This document shows, piece by piece, positions 1 through 6,601 of a DNA stretch of 9,036 bases. The position numbers were made by a program, and so were the translations under genes. The notes below the pieces were generated by a model, which had not been told where the DNA came from, did not search any database, and worked only from the letters and a program-made list of their open reading frames with translations. Every line of letters begins with the position of its first letter. Position 1 is the stretch's first letter. Source of the stretch: an uncultured Lachnospiraceae bacterium (lineage in GTDB: Bacteria; Bacillota; Clostridia; Lachnospirales; Lachnospiraceae); assembly GCA_910587895.1 (NCBI GenBank), contig CAJUOE010000033.1:1-9036 (forward strand), read 5' to 3'.

Positions 1-1861
1 GGCTATGATCTCGCCAAAATCCTGTTGACGGCTTCCAGTTCGCCACCGGGTCAAAGGTGCTACTACCGCCTGTGCTACCCCCTGTGCGGCTGTCCCGGCC
101 AGATTCCTCAGTCACTTTTTTTACCACCCATTTCAGAATTGCCCGATAATCGCTCTTGTACATCTTGCCGCTGCTGCCCTTGTAATTGTCCAGCTCCTCA
201 ATAAATCGGGCCGTCATTTCCGGGCCGTATTGGTCAATGAGCTTTTGGTGTTCCTCCTCAGTCATGGACACGAACTCAGCGTATTCCACCTTTGGCACCG
301 TTGCCTTTTTCGGCCTCCCGCGCTTTTTCGGTGGTTGCTGCTGTGTTGGTTGCGCTATATATTCATCCTCATTCTCATACTCAGTATCATATTCATTATC
401 AGTATCATTATCAGGTAGATTTGCTACCCTGCGATTAGCGGTTGTAGCATTTGCTGCGTTTGCTAAATTATCGCGTTTTTTCTCCCCGAGCTTGCTGCCA
501 TCCGCACTTTCCACGGATATGGCGGTGATGTTCTGGTCATTGTCATATTCATAGGTGACGGTGTTGCCGTTCGCGTCCGTCTCCCGGATGAGCGACGCGT
601 TCTCGTCATAGCCATACTGCGTGGACTGCCCGTTGTCGCGGATCTCGGTGAGCATCCCCGGGCTGCCGTCACCCTCCTCTTCCTGTATGTACTCGATGGT
701 CTCGTCAGGGGTGTCCGTCCCGTTCCCCGGGTAATATACCTTCTCGGATTCACGGTAAATTCCTTCACGGTAAGTGTATATATGCCGTGTCCCGTCCTTG
801 TCCGTGCTTTCCGCAAGCATCCCGTTTTCGCCGTAGCAATAGCTAATGCTCCTGCCCTCGGGGTCTGTCTCCTTCACTAACTGCCCGTCCTTGTATTCAT
901 AGGCAGTCACCTGGTAGTCCGTGTCCGCCCCGGGGGTTACCTGATCCAGACCGGTGATTGTCAACGGCGACGTGAGCCCGGTGTACTGGCGGAGCTTGTT
1001 GCCTTCTTCGTCATAGTAGTATTGGGCAATGGCGAGCACGCTGCCGTCCGTGTCGTATTCGGTCGTCATCGCGAGGTTCCCATTTTCGTCGTAGGCGTAG
1101 TCCGTGCGGGCGTATGCCTGGGGCTCCCCGGGGGCGTTGACCGCCTTCCGGTAGGAGGCCATGTTCCCTTCCGCGTCATATTCATATTCCTGCCGGGCGT
1201 AGCTGATGCTGCCATCCCCGTTCTGTGCCGCGGGGGTGCATTCGGCGGTAAGGTTGCCGGATGCGTCGTATTCATAGGTGGACGTGCGGAGGGCGTCCTC
1301 AGCCGTGCCCGTGTAGGGCTGTATGGCCTTCACCAGGTTCCCATTTTCATAATAATTTACGGCAACTTCGCCTGTCTCAGATACGGATCTCGTGAGGTTG
1401 TCGTCGCTGTCGTATTCCTCGACGGTCGTGCCGGATGCCGTCTCCGTAGTGACGACGGTCGTGCTGTGGAATTCGTTTTCCTCTATTTGCTGCGTGGTGG
1501 TCTTCCTGTCGTAGTTGCCCCCTTCCAGCGGGCCTTCGGAGCAGTATTGGGTGACCGTGTTATGGGCGTCGTTATACTCAGTGGTGAGGTAAACATTGCC
1601 GCTCCTTGCGACGAGCTCCCTTCCCTGTCCGTCCTGCTCGAGGATCTCGTAGAGCCCGGTCTCGTCCTCCCAGATGTTTTCCGTGGATTCTTCGCCTGTC
1701 CCAGGCTGGTTCCCACCTGCTTGCGGTTCTGCCTGGCTGGCTCCTGATTGCGTTTCTGCCTGGCTGGCCTGTGACGCGTATGCCTGCATTGGCGCATACG
1801 GAATAGATGTGAGCATGACTGCTGCTGCACATAATAAGCATAAGACTTTCTTTTTCTTCAT
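1..1861 (-). CDS. Exported YD-repeat (RHS-like) protein fused in frame to a phage replication-like segment; partial
   Basis: Open without a stop from ATG 1861-1859 to the window edge (620 codons visible, 3' end missing). Residues 1-29 look like a signal peptide: Lys-rich start (MKKKK), hydrophobic core, likely cleavage after A-Y-A at 27-29. Residues 30-50 are a Ser/Gln/Ala-rich low-complexity stretch. About residues 190-450 carry YD repeats such as YEYDASGNL (196-204), YEYDAEGNM (226-234), YAYDENGNL and TDANGNTVTYEYD (428-440), as in RHS/YD wall or secreted proteins of Firmicutes. From about residue 455 the character changes: an Asn/Ala stretch, an acidic linker (481-500), an AT-hook-like KKRGRPKK (511-518), then a domain with EYAEFVSMTEEE (525-536) and YKSDYRAILKWVV (568-580), which I associate from memory with phage replication proteins. 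A purine-rich site (AAAAGGGG) precedes the ATG. No neighbour in the window explains it. The export signal and YD repeats are clear; that the whole ORF is one functional protein is uncertain. Confidence 0.8.
   Translation of the reverse strand, partial: MKKKKVLCLLCAAAVMLTSIPYAPMQAYASQASQAETQSGASQAEPQAGGNQPGTGEESTENIWEDETGLYEILEQDGQGRELVARSGNVYLTTEYNDAHNTVTQYCSEGPLEGGNYDRKTTTQQIEENEFHSTTVVTTETASGTTVEEYDSDDNLTRSVSETGEVAVNYYENGNLVKAIQPYTGTAEDALRTSTYEYDASGNLTAECTPAAQNGDGSISYARQEYEYDAEGNMASYRKAVNAPGEPQAYARTDYAYDENGNLAMTTEYDTDGSVLAIAQYYYDEEGNKLRQYTGLTSPLTITGLDQVTPGADTDYQVTAYEYKDGQLVKETDPEGRSISYCYGENGMLAESTDKDGTRHIYTYREGIYRESEKVYYPGNGTDTPDETIEYIQEEEGDGSPGMLTEIRDNGQSTQYGYDENASLIRETDANGNTVTYEYDNDQNITAISVESADGSKLGEKKRDNLANAANATTANRRVANLPDNDTDNEYDTEYENEDEYIAQPTQQQPPKKRGRPKKATVPKVEYAEFVSMTEEEHQKLIDQYGPEMTARFIEELDNYKGSSGKMYKSDYRAILKWVVKKVTEESGRDSRTGGSTGGSSTFDPVANWKPSTGFWRDHS
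2..480 (-). other. Phage replication-protein-like C-terminal segment within the YD-repeat ORF
   Basis: Residues about 461-620 of the preceding ORF. Seen in the sequence: a basic, Asn/Ala-rich start (KKRDNLANAANA), an acidic linker rich in D, N, E and Y, a Gln/Pro patch, a canonical AT-hook core (RGRP flanked by Lys), then a predicted helical domain with VEYAEFVSMTEEEHQKL, an LDNYKGSSGK loop and YKSDYRAILKWVV, and a Gly/Ser/Thr-rich tail. From memory, this 'AEFVSMTEEE ... LDNYKGS.GK.YKSDYRAI' block recurs at the C-terminus of helix-turn-helix or DnaD-like replication proteins of Firmicutes prophages, usually after an acidic linker. Its usual N-terminal DNA-binding domain is absent; the YD-repeat protein occupies that place. 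The family assignment is by recollection, not by a search. Confidence 0.55.
1721..1768 (-). repeat. Short tandem repeat encoding SQAE(T/P)Q units after the signal peptide
   Basis: Two 21-nt copies (1721-1741 and 1748-1768) differ at one base and lie 27 nt apart, a multiple of three, so copy-number change would keep the frame. They encode a 9-residue unit (SQAETQSGA / SQAEPQAGG) in the low-complexity stretch just after the likely signal-peptide cleavage site. This looks like a spacer between the export signal and the repeat domain. Confidence 0.55.
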
Positions 1862-1983
1862 TTGTTTCCCCTTTTCCTGAATTATTTATTTTTGTGTGCC
1901 ATAATCCACAGCCTCTTTAATTGGCCGCAGCTCCCTGCCCGGCACTGCGGGCTGGAAAAATTTTACACCCTCCTCTCAGTGAC

Positions 1984-2012
1984 AGCGTAGCACTTGTGCC
2001 GGAGTACGTCAA
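1984..2012 (-). promoter_or_regulatory. Sigma-A-type promoter for the YD-repeat ORF
   Basis: On the minus strand there is a -35 TTGACG (2012-2007), a 17-nt spacer and a -10 TACGCT (1989-1984), preceded by TGC, giving an extended -10. Transcription would start near 1977 and leave a leader of about 115 nt before the ATG at 1861. The leader contains mutually exclusive small stems (CTGCGG/CCGCAG and GCCCG/CGGGC between 1925 and 1952). The -35 and spacing are good; the -10 is only a moderate match. Confidence 0.5.
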
Positions 2013-2016
2013 CAAC

Positions 2017-2033
2017 CTTAAGAATTTCTTAAG
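2017..2033. promoter_or_regulatory. 17-bp palindrome, candidate operator upstream of the YD-repeat promoter
   Basis: CTTAAGAA-T-TTCTTAAG is a perfect 8+1+8 palindrome. It ends 4 bp upstream of the -35 hexamer of the minus-strand promoter. It can also be read as two CTTAAG sites with an 11-bp period, the spacing used by OmpR/PhoB-type response regulators. The position suits an activator or repressor site; the regulator is unknown. An AT-rich palindrome could arise by chance, but one of this length at this position is suggestive. Confidence 0.45.
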
Positions 2034-2234
2034 ATAATTTGCTAATATGCTAAAGTGTTGTCATAATTATATGGAAAAATCCGCCTTTTTTTGTACATAA
2101 TGCCTTTGTATGATTGCTGCTCGCAGATTAAAATTACCTTATCAAAAGTACCTGTCACAAAATGGAACAGCCCTTCCTATTCTCTACATAAAATAAGCAA
2201 TTTTAAATTTTTTCAGTTCCCTATTTTATCAAAT

Positions 2235-2245
2235 TGGTATATACT
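2235..2245 (+). promoter_or_regulatory. Extended -10 promoter candidate for rqcH
   Basis: TGGTATATACT contains an extended -10 (TG-n-TATATA, or TATACT at 2240-2245) about 45 nt upstream of the rqcH ATG. The -35 region (near 2215-2222) is a poor match, which extended -10 promoters tolerate. The alternative is TTGCTA-17-CATAAT at 2039-2067, which would give a leader of more than 200 nt. Confidence 0.35.
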
Positions 2246-2290
2246 AAGAACCAGCCACGAAAAAGCAGCATCCAGGAAAGGAGAAAACAG

Positions 2291-4030
2291 ATGGCTTTTG
2301 ACGGAATTGTAATCGCAAACCTTGCAAAGGAATTAAATGAACATATATTAAATGGAAGAATCAGCAAAATTGCACAGCCGGAAAATGACGAGCTCCTGCT
2401 GACAATCAAGGGAAACAGCGGACAAGTGCGCCTGCTTTTGTCTGCCAGCGCATCGCTTCCACTCATCTACTTGACAAAAACGAACAAGCCAAGCCCCATG
2501 ACGGCACCCAATTTCTGTATGCTCCTCCGCAAGCATATCGCAAACGGAAGGATTACGAAGATTACGCAGCCGCACATGGAACGCATCATCAACTTTGAGA
2601 TTGAACATTTGAACGAACTGGGCGACCTCTGCCACAAACGGCTGATCATAGAAATTATGGGCAAGCACAGCAACATTATTTTCTGTGATGAGGAAGGAAA
2701 AATCATTGACAGCATCAAGCATATTCCGGCCCAGATCAGCTCTGTCCGCGAGGTTCTCCCCGGCCGGATGTATTTCATCCCAGAAACACAGGAGAAATAC
2801 AATCCGCTGGAAACTTCCCAGGCGGAATTTCTGGACAAAGTATTTTCCAAGCCGCAGAATCTTGCAAAAAGCATCTATACGACTTATACCGGCATCAGCC
2901 CTGTGATTGCCTCCGAGCTTTGCCACCGCGCAGGTCTTGAAGGGGAACGCCCCACGGCAGCTGTATCCGAGGAAGAACGGCTGCACCTGTACCATCATTT
3001 TGACTGGCTGATGGAGGATGTGCGGGAAGGCAGGTTTGCCCCCAACATCATCAAGAATGGAAAACAGCCCGTCGAATTTGCCGCCGTATCTTTGACGCAG
3101 TATGCGGAAATGGACGTCACGGAATATGATGCTATTTCCCAGGTACTGGAAACTTTCTATGCGGACAAGGATATTTATACGCGCATACGCCAGAAATCCG
3201 TGGATTTGCGCAAAGTCGTAAACACGGTTTTGGAGCGCAGCCGCAAGAAATATGACTTGCAGCTCAAACAGCTAAAAGACACAGATAAGCGCGATAAATA
3301 CAAGGTATACGGCGAACTCATCAACACTTATGGTTATGGCCTTGCGGAGGGCGCAAAGAGCCTTACGGCCTTAAACTATTACACCAACGAGGAGATTACC
3401 ATTCCACTTGATACGCAGCTTACGCCCCTGGAAAACGCGCAGAAATATTTTGACCGTTACAACAAATTAAAGCGCACCTATGAGGCATTGACAGAGTTAA
3501 TCAAGGAGACACAGGAAGAAATGGAACATCTGGAATCCATTTCTGCTTCTCTGGACATAGCTATATCTGAAGACGACTTAACGCAAATCAAACAGGAGCT
3601 GACACAATTCGGCTACATTAAGAAAAAGCATACCGGCAAAAAAGAAAAAATCAAGAGCAAGCCGTTCCATTACCTGTCCACAGACGGGTTCCATATTTAT
3701 ATTGGAAAAAATAATTTCCAGAACGATGAACTGACCTTTAAGTTTGCCACCGGCAGTGACTGGTGGTTTCACGCCAAGGGAATTCCGGGCTCCCACGTGG
3801 TAGTAAAGACCAACGGAGAGGAACTCCCCGACCGCGCGTTCGAGGAGGCGGGAAGGCTAGCCGCCTACTATTCCAAAGGACGGGAAAACGACAAGGTTGA
3901 AATTGATTACCTGGAAAAGAAAAATGTAAAGAAACCGAACGGCAGCAAGCCGGGATTTGTCGTATATTATACAAACTATTCCCTCGTTGCCACGCCGGAC
4001 GTCAGCGGCCTCACACTGTTGTCGGATTGA
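2291..4030 (+). CDS. rqcH: RqcH / NFACT-family ribosome quality control protein (fibronectin-binding-like, FbpA/YloA)
   Basis: A 579-residue protein of the bacterial NFACT family (RqcH, older names FbpA/YloA). RqcH binds obstructed 50S subunits carrying peptidyl-tRNA and recruits tRNA-Ala to add C-terminal alanine tails that mark the stalled peptide for proteolysis. The N-terminal signature MAFDGIVIANLAKEL is typical; NFACT-N covers roughly residues 1-280, a helical coiled-coil region about 290-430, and the NFACT-R domain about 458-570 with SDWWFHAKGIPGSHVV (489-504). The conserved Asp-Arg pair of this family (D97/R98 in B. subtilis RqcH, from memory) is Glu97-Arg98 here. Start chosen at ATG 2291 because AAAGGAG (2277-2283) sits 7 nt upstream and the family N-terminus begins here; an upstream in-frame TTG at 2234 is not preferred. 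Length is normal for the family. The old 'fibronectin-binding' label is historical. Followed after 162 nt by a co-directional SASP gene. Confidence 0.95.
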   Translation: MAFDGIVIANLAKELNEHILNGRISKIAQPENDELLLTIKGNSGQVRLLLSASASLPLIYLTKTNKPSPMTAPNFCMLLRKHIANGRITKITQPHMERIINFEIEHLNELGDLCHKRLIIEIMGKHSNIIFCDEEGKIIDSIKHIPAQISSVREVLPGRMYFIPETQEKYNPLETSQAEFLDKVFSKPQNLAKSIYTTYTGISPVIASELCHRAGLEGERPTAAVSEEERLHLYHHFDWLMEDVREGRFAPNIIKNGKQPVEFAAVSLTQYAEMDVTEYDAISQVLETFYADKDIYTRIRQKSVDLRKVVNTVLERSRKKYDLQLKQLKDTDKRDKYKVYGELINTYGYGLAEGAKSLTALNYYTNEEITIPLDTQLTPLENAQKYFDRYNKLKRTYEALTELIKETQEEMEHLESISASLDIAISEDDLTQIKQELTQFGYIKKKHTGKKEKIKSKPFHYLSTDGFHIYIGKNNFQNDELTFKFATGSDWWFHAKGIPGSHVVVKTNGEELPDRAFEEAGRLAAYYSKGRENDKVEIDYLEKKNVKKPNGSKPGFVVYYTNYSLVATPDVSGLTLLSD

Positions 4031-4192
4031 ATTGTTTTTTAATTGCCAGATTCTGTAAAATACGGAAAGAACTTCATGTCTAATCCTCTTTTCACTGCAT
4101 ATAATATCACCGTAGCCAACAAGGCTGCAACATTTACATGCCGCGCAAATATGTGCTGCATGTGATACCAAAGACAACAGGAGGGAAACGAT

Positions 4193-4396
4193 ATGTCAAA
4201 TTCATCTAACAAAGCAGTTGTTAAAGAGGCAAAAAGTGCATTGGACAAGTTCAAATATGAAGTTGCAAATGAAATTGGAGTTCCTTTGAAAGACGGCTAT
4301 AACGGAGACTTAACCTCCAGACAGAATGGTTCTGTAGGTGGCTATATGGTGAAGAAAATGATCGAAGCCCAGGAAAGACAGATGGCTGGCAAGTAA
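4193..4396 (+). CDS. Alpha/beta-type small acid-soluble spore protein (SASP)
   Basis: A 67-residue alpha/beta-type SASP. These proteins coat DNA in the dormant forespore, hold it in an A-like form, protect it from UV and heat, and are degraded by the GPR protease on germination. Family marks: a K-Y-E-V-A-N-E-I GPR-type cleavage region (about residues 22-29), GVPLKDGYNGDLTSRQNGSVGG and a MVKKMIE helix near the end. The start is fixed by AGGAGGG (4179-4185) 7 nt before ATG. The upstream gap (4031-4192) has AT-rich hexamers (TATAAT at 4100-4105, TGCATA at 4096-4101), but no clean forespore sigma-G -35/-10 pair could be assigned. The gene probably forms its own forespore unit, closed by the hairpin at 4412-4445. 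It marks the host as an endospore former. Confidence 0.96.
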   Translation: MSNSSNKAVVKEAKSALDKFKYEVANEIGVPLKDGYNGDLTSRQNGSVGGYMVKKMIEAQERQMAGK

Positions 4397-4411
4397 TTTG
4401 CCGCCGTATCC

Positions 4412-4445
4412 GGAAGGGGAGATGCAAAGCGGCATCTCCCCTTCC
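4412..4445 (+). terminator. Rho-independent terminator after the SASP gene
   Basis: A perfect 14-bp inverted repeat (arms 4412-4425 and 4432-4445) with a 6-nt loop (AAAGCG), 15 nt after the SASP stop. On the plus strand it is followed by a weak T-rich run (TTATT). It lies between two convergent genes, so it may also block recG transcripts, but the minus-strand side lacks a U-tract. Confidence 0.8.
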
Positions 4446-4469
4446 TTATTCCAAATTAAAATCATGTCC

Positions 4470-6575
4470 TTACAAATTCACAATCTCCGCCTGACGGTTC
4501 AGGTATGTGCTGATTTCTGCGCGGATTTTTTCATGTTCCGGGCGTTCCAGCTTGCGGTCTTCCTCCAATAGCAGATGCGCTTCCTCTGAAGCAAGCTTTA
4601 ACAGGTCCGCATTCTGGTAAATGTCCCCCAGACGGAATTCCAAAAGCCCGCTCTGGCGGATGCCGAAGAAATCTCCCGGCCCCCGCAGTTTTAAATCCTC
4701 GCCTGCAATGAAAAACCCATCGTTTGATTTATTCAATATTTCCAGTCGTTTCTTCGCCTTATCGGAATCGGTCGTATTTACCATAATGCAATACGACTGC
4801 TCCTCCCCCCTGCCTACCCTGCCTCGCAGCTGGTGGAGCTGGGCAAGCCCGAACCGCTGCGCATCCTCAATCATCATGACAGTGGCATTCGGCACGTTCA
4901 CGCCCACCTCAATTACTGTGGTGGACACCAGCACCTGAATCTCATTGCGTGCAAACTGCTCCATGATCAGGTTTTTCCTGCCGGACTTCATTTTGCCGTG
5001 CAGACATTCCACCACCACATTCCCTGGCATTTCCTGTTTTATTTTTTCTGCATAGTCCGTCACGTTCTCCGCCTCAAGTCCTTCACTCTCTTCCACCAGC
5101 GGACAGATCACATATGCCTGGCGTCCCTTTGCAATCTCTTTTCGCAGAAATTCATACGAGGTATTGCGCGACTTTTTCCCCACCACGCAGCTCTTGATCG
5201 GAAGACGCCTGGCAGGGACTTCGTCAATCACGGAAATGTCCAGATCCCCATAGAGGATGATTGCCAGCGTCCGGGGAATCGGCGTAGCGCTCATCACCAG
5301 AACATGCGGCTGGGAACCTTTTAAAAACAGCGTCTCCCTCTGTTTCACGCCAAACCGGTGCTGCTCGTCCGTGATCACCAATGCCAGATTATCATACAAG
5401 GCGCGCTCCTGAATCAGCGCATGGGTTCCAATAATCATGGCATTGTGATAAAGCTGCATCCGTTCATAGACATGGCGTTTTTCTTTTGCCGTCAGCGAGC
5501 CGGTCAGAAGTATGACCGGAATTTTCAGCCCATACCTCTCAAATAATTCCGTAAACGTCTGATAATGCTGCATGGCAAGCACTTCCGTCGGCGCCATCAA
5601 TGCAGATTGGTAACCCGCCTGCGCCGCGTCCAACATGGACAGAAACGCGATGATGGTCTTTCCGGAGCCTACATCCCCCTGCACAAGACGCTGCATGACT
5701 TTTCGTCCCCGCAAATCCTGCCTGATTTCCAGCAGCGTCCGTTTCTGCGCCTCTGTCAGGCAAAAGGGAAGTTCTTCCATCACAAGATCCGCCCACGCTT
5801 TCTCCTGTTTCTTTGCATCCGGATTTTCTGTTTCCATATGTAAAGGTGGAAACACAAAGGAATTGGGTACTTCCTCCATCTGCTCTTTCTGCATCCCGGC
5901 GGCAAGTATAAACTTGAAAAACTCATCAAATACAAGCCGTTTCCTTGCCTGCTCCAGTGCAGTCTCATTTTCCGGGAAATGAATATTCTCTAGCGCATAA
6001 TTATACTCTGCAAGCCCATGCCTTGCCCGAACCTCCTCTGGAAGATAGTCCACCGACAAGTCCAGCTCTTCCAACGCCTGGCGGATCGTCTGGGAAAGCC
6101 TGTTCTTCTTAAGCCCTGCTGTCAACGGATAACTCGGCCACAGGCAGTTTTGCATAGATTCGTATTTCTCAGGGGTGTAAATCTGTGGCTGCTCCATATG
6201 GAAAACCGTTCCCTTCTGCGCCACCTTCCCAAGAAACACAAACCATTCCCCGACTTTGAGGGTATTCCTTAAGTAAGGCATCCGAAACCAGACGAACTCT
6301 GCTTTTACATCCTGCGCCTTAACCGCAAGGCTGGTGACCTGCATATTCCTGCCTGCACGCACGAACGGCGCCTTGTCAATCCGCACCGCAATTGCCGCCG
6401 TAGTTTCCAGACACGAGGAAATTTCCTCCAAAGGCGTAATTGGCGGTAGTTTATCATAATCTTTGGGATAATGAAGGAGTATATCACCGATGGTGTATAC
6501 TCCCAGATTGTGAAATAACTGTTCTGTTTTCGCGCCAATCCCCTTCAATGTTCCAATACCAGATGATTTTTCCAT
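4470..6575 (-). CDS. recG: ATP-dependent DNA helicase RecG
   Basis: A 701-residue RecG, the double-stranded DNA translocase that regresses stalled forks and processes Holliday junctions, D-loops and R-loops. The N-terminal wedge/OB region covers roughly residues 1-200. The SF2 helicase core shows Walker A GDVGSGKT (300-307), a DEQH box (403-406) in ITDEQHRFG, motif III MSATPIPRTLA (428-438), STTVIEVGVNVPNA (551-564) and motif VI QLRGRVGRG (582-590). The C-terminal LRGPGDFFGIRQSG fits the translocation (TRG) region. Length is close to the usual 670-700. Start: ATG 6575 with AAAGGAG (6589-6583) 7 nt upstream. It begins 26 nt after the fakA stop, so it is the third gene of the asp23-fakA-recG operon, an order close to Bacillus (there with sda genes inserted). 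All key motifs look intact. Confidence 0.97.
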   Translation of the reverse strand: MEKSSGIGTLKGIGAKTEQLFHNLGVYTIGDILLHYPKDYDKLPPITPLEEISSCLETTAAIAVRIDKAPFVRAGRNMQVTSLAVKAQDVKAEFVWFRMPYLRNTLKVGEWFVFLGKVAQKGTVFHMEQPQIYTPEKYESMQNCLWPSYPLTAGLKKNRLSQTIRQALEELDLSVDYLPEEVRARHGLAEYNYALENIHFPENETALEQARKRLVFDEFFKFILAAGMQKEQMEEVPNSFVFPPLHMETENPDAKKQEKAWADLVMEELPFCLTEAQKRTLLEIRQDLRGRKVMQRLVQGDVGSGKTIIAFLSMLDAAQAGYQSALMAPTEVLAMQHYQTFTELFERYGLKIPVILLTGSLTAKEKRHVYERMQLYHNAMIIGTHALIQERALYDNLALVITDEQHRFGVKQRETLFLKGSQPHVLVMSATPIPRTLAIILYGDLDISVIDEVPARRLPIKSCVVGKKSRNTSYEFLRKEIAKGRQAYVICPLVEESEGLEAENVTDYAEKIKQEMPGNVVVECLHGKMKSGRKNLIMEQFARNEIQVLVSTTVIEVGVNVPNATVMMIEDAQRFGLAQLHQLRGRVGRGEEQSYCIMVNTTDSDKAKKRLEILNKSNDGFFIAGEDLKLRGPGDFFGIRQSGLLEFRLGDIYQNADLLKLASEEAHLLLEEDRKLERPEHEKIRAEISTYLNRQAEIVNL

Positions 6576-6601
6576 GGGGTAGCTCCTTTATATTGTAAAT
6601 T

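Larger units (their letters stand above)
1862..2290. other. Divergent intergenic region between the YD-repeat ORF and rqcH
   Basis: This 429-nt AT-rich stretch holds no convincing gene; short frames here lack a ribosome binding site and family features. It contains the minus-strand promoter and palindrome listed separately, and plus-strand promoter candidates: TTGCTA (2039-2044), 17 nt, CATAAT (2062-2067), and an extended -10 at 2235-2245. I see no tRNA, known riboswitch or rho-independent terminator. Confidence 0.6.

Noticed and set aside
1022..1747. 241-codon open frame on the plus strand
   Set aside because: It is antisense to the YD-repeat ORF, whose regular YEYD/GN repeats explain the open frame; no ribosome binding site or recognisable protein features.
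2234..2290. Upstream TTG start extending rqcH by 19 residues
   Set aside because: It overlaps the candidate -10 and has no Shine-Dalgarno; ATG 2291 has AAAGGAG at 7 nt and gives the family N-terminus.
4096..4105. Sigma-G promoter for the SASP gene
   Set aside because: TGCATA and TATAAT overlap instead of being spaced as -35 and -10; no clean forespore promoter pair was found.
4833..5324. 163-codon plus-strand frame inside recG
   Set aside because: Antisense shadow of an intact recG with all helicase motifs; no ribosome binding site or family features.
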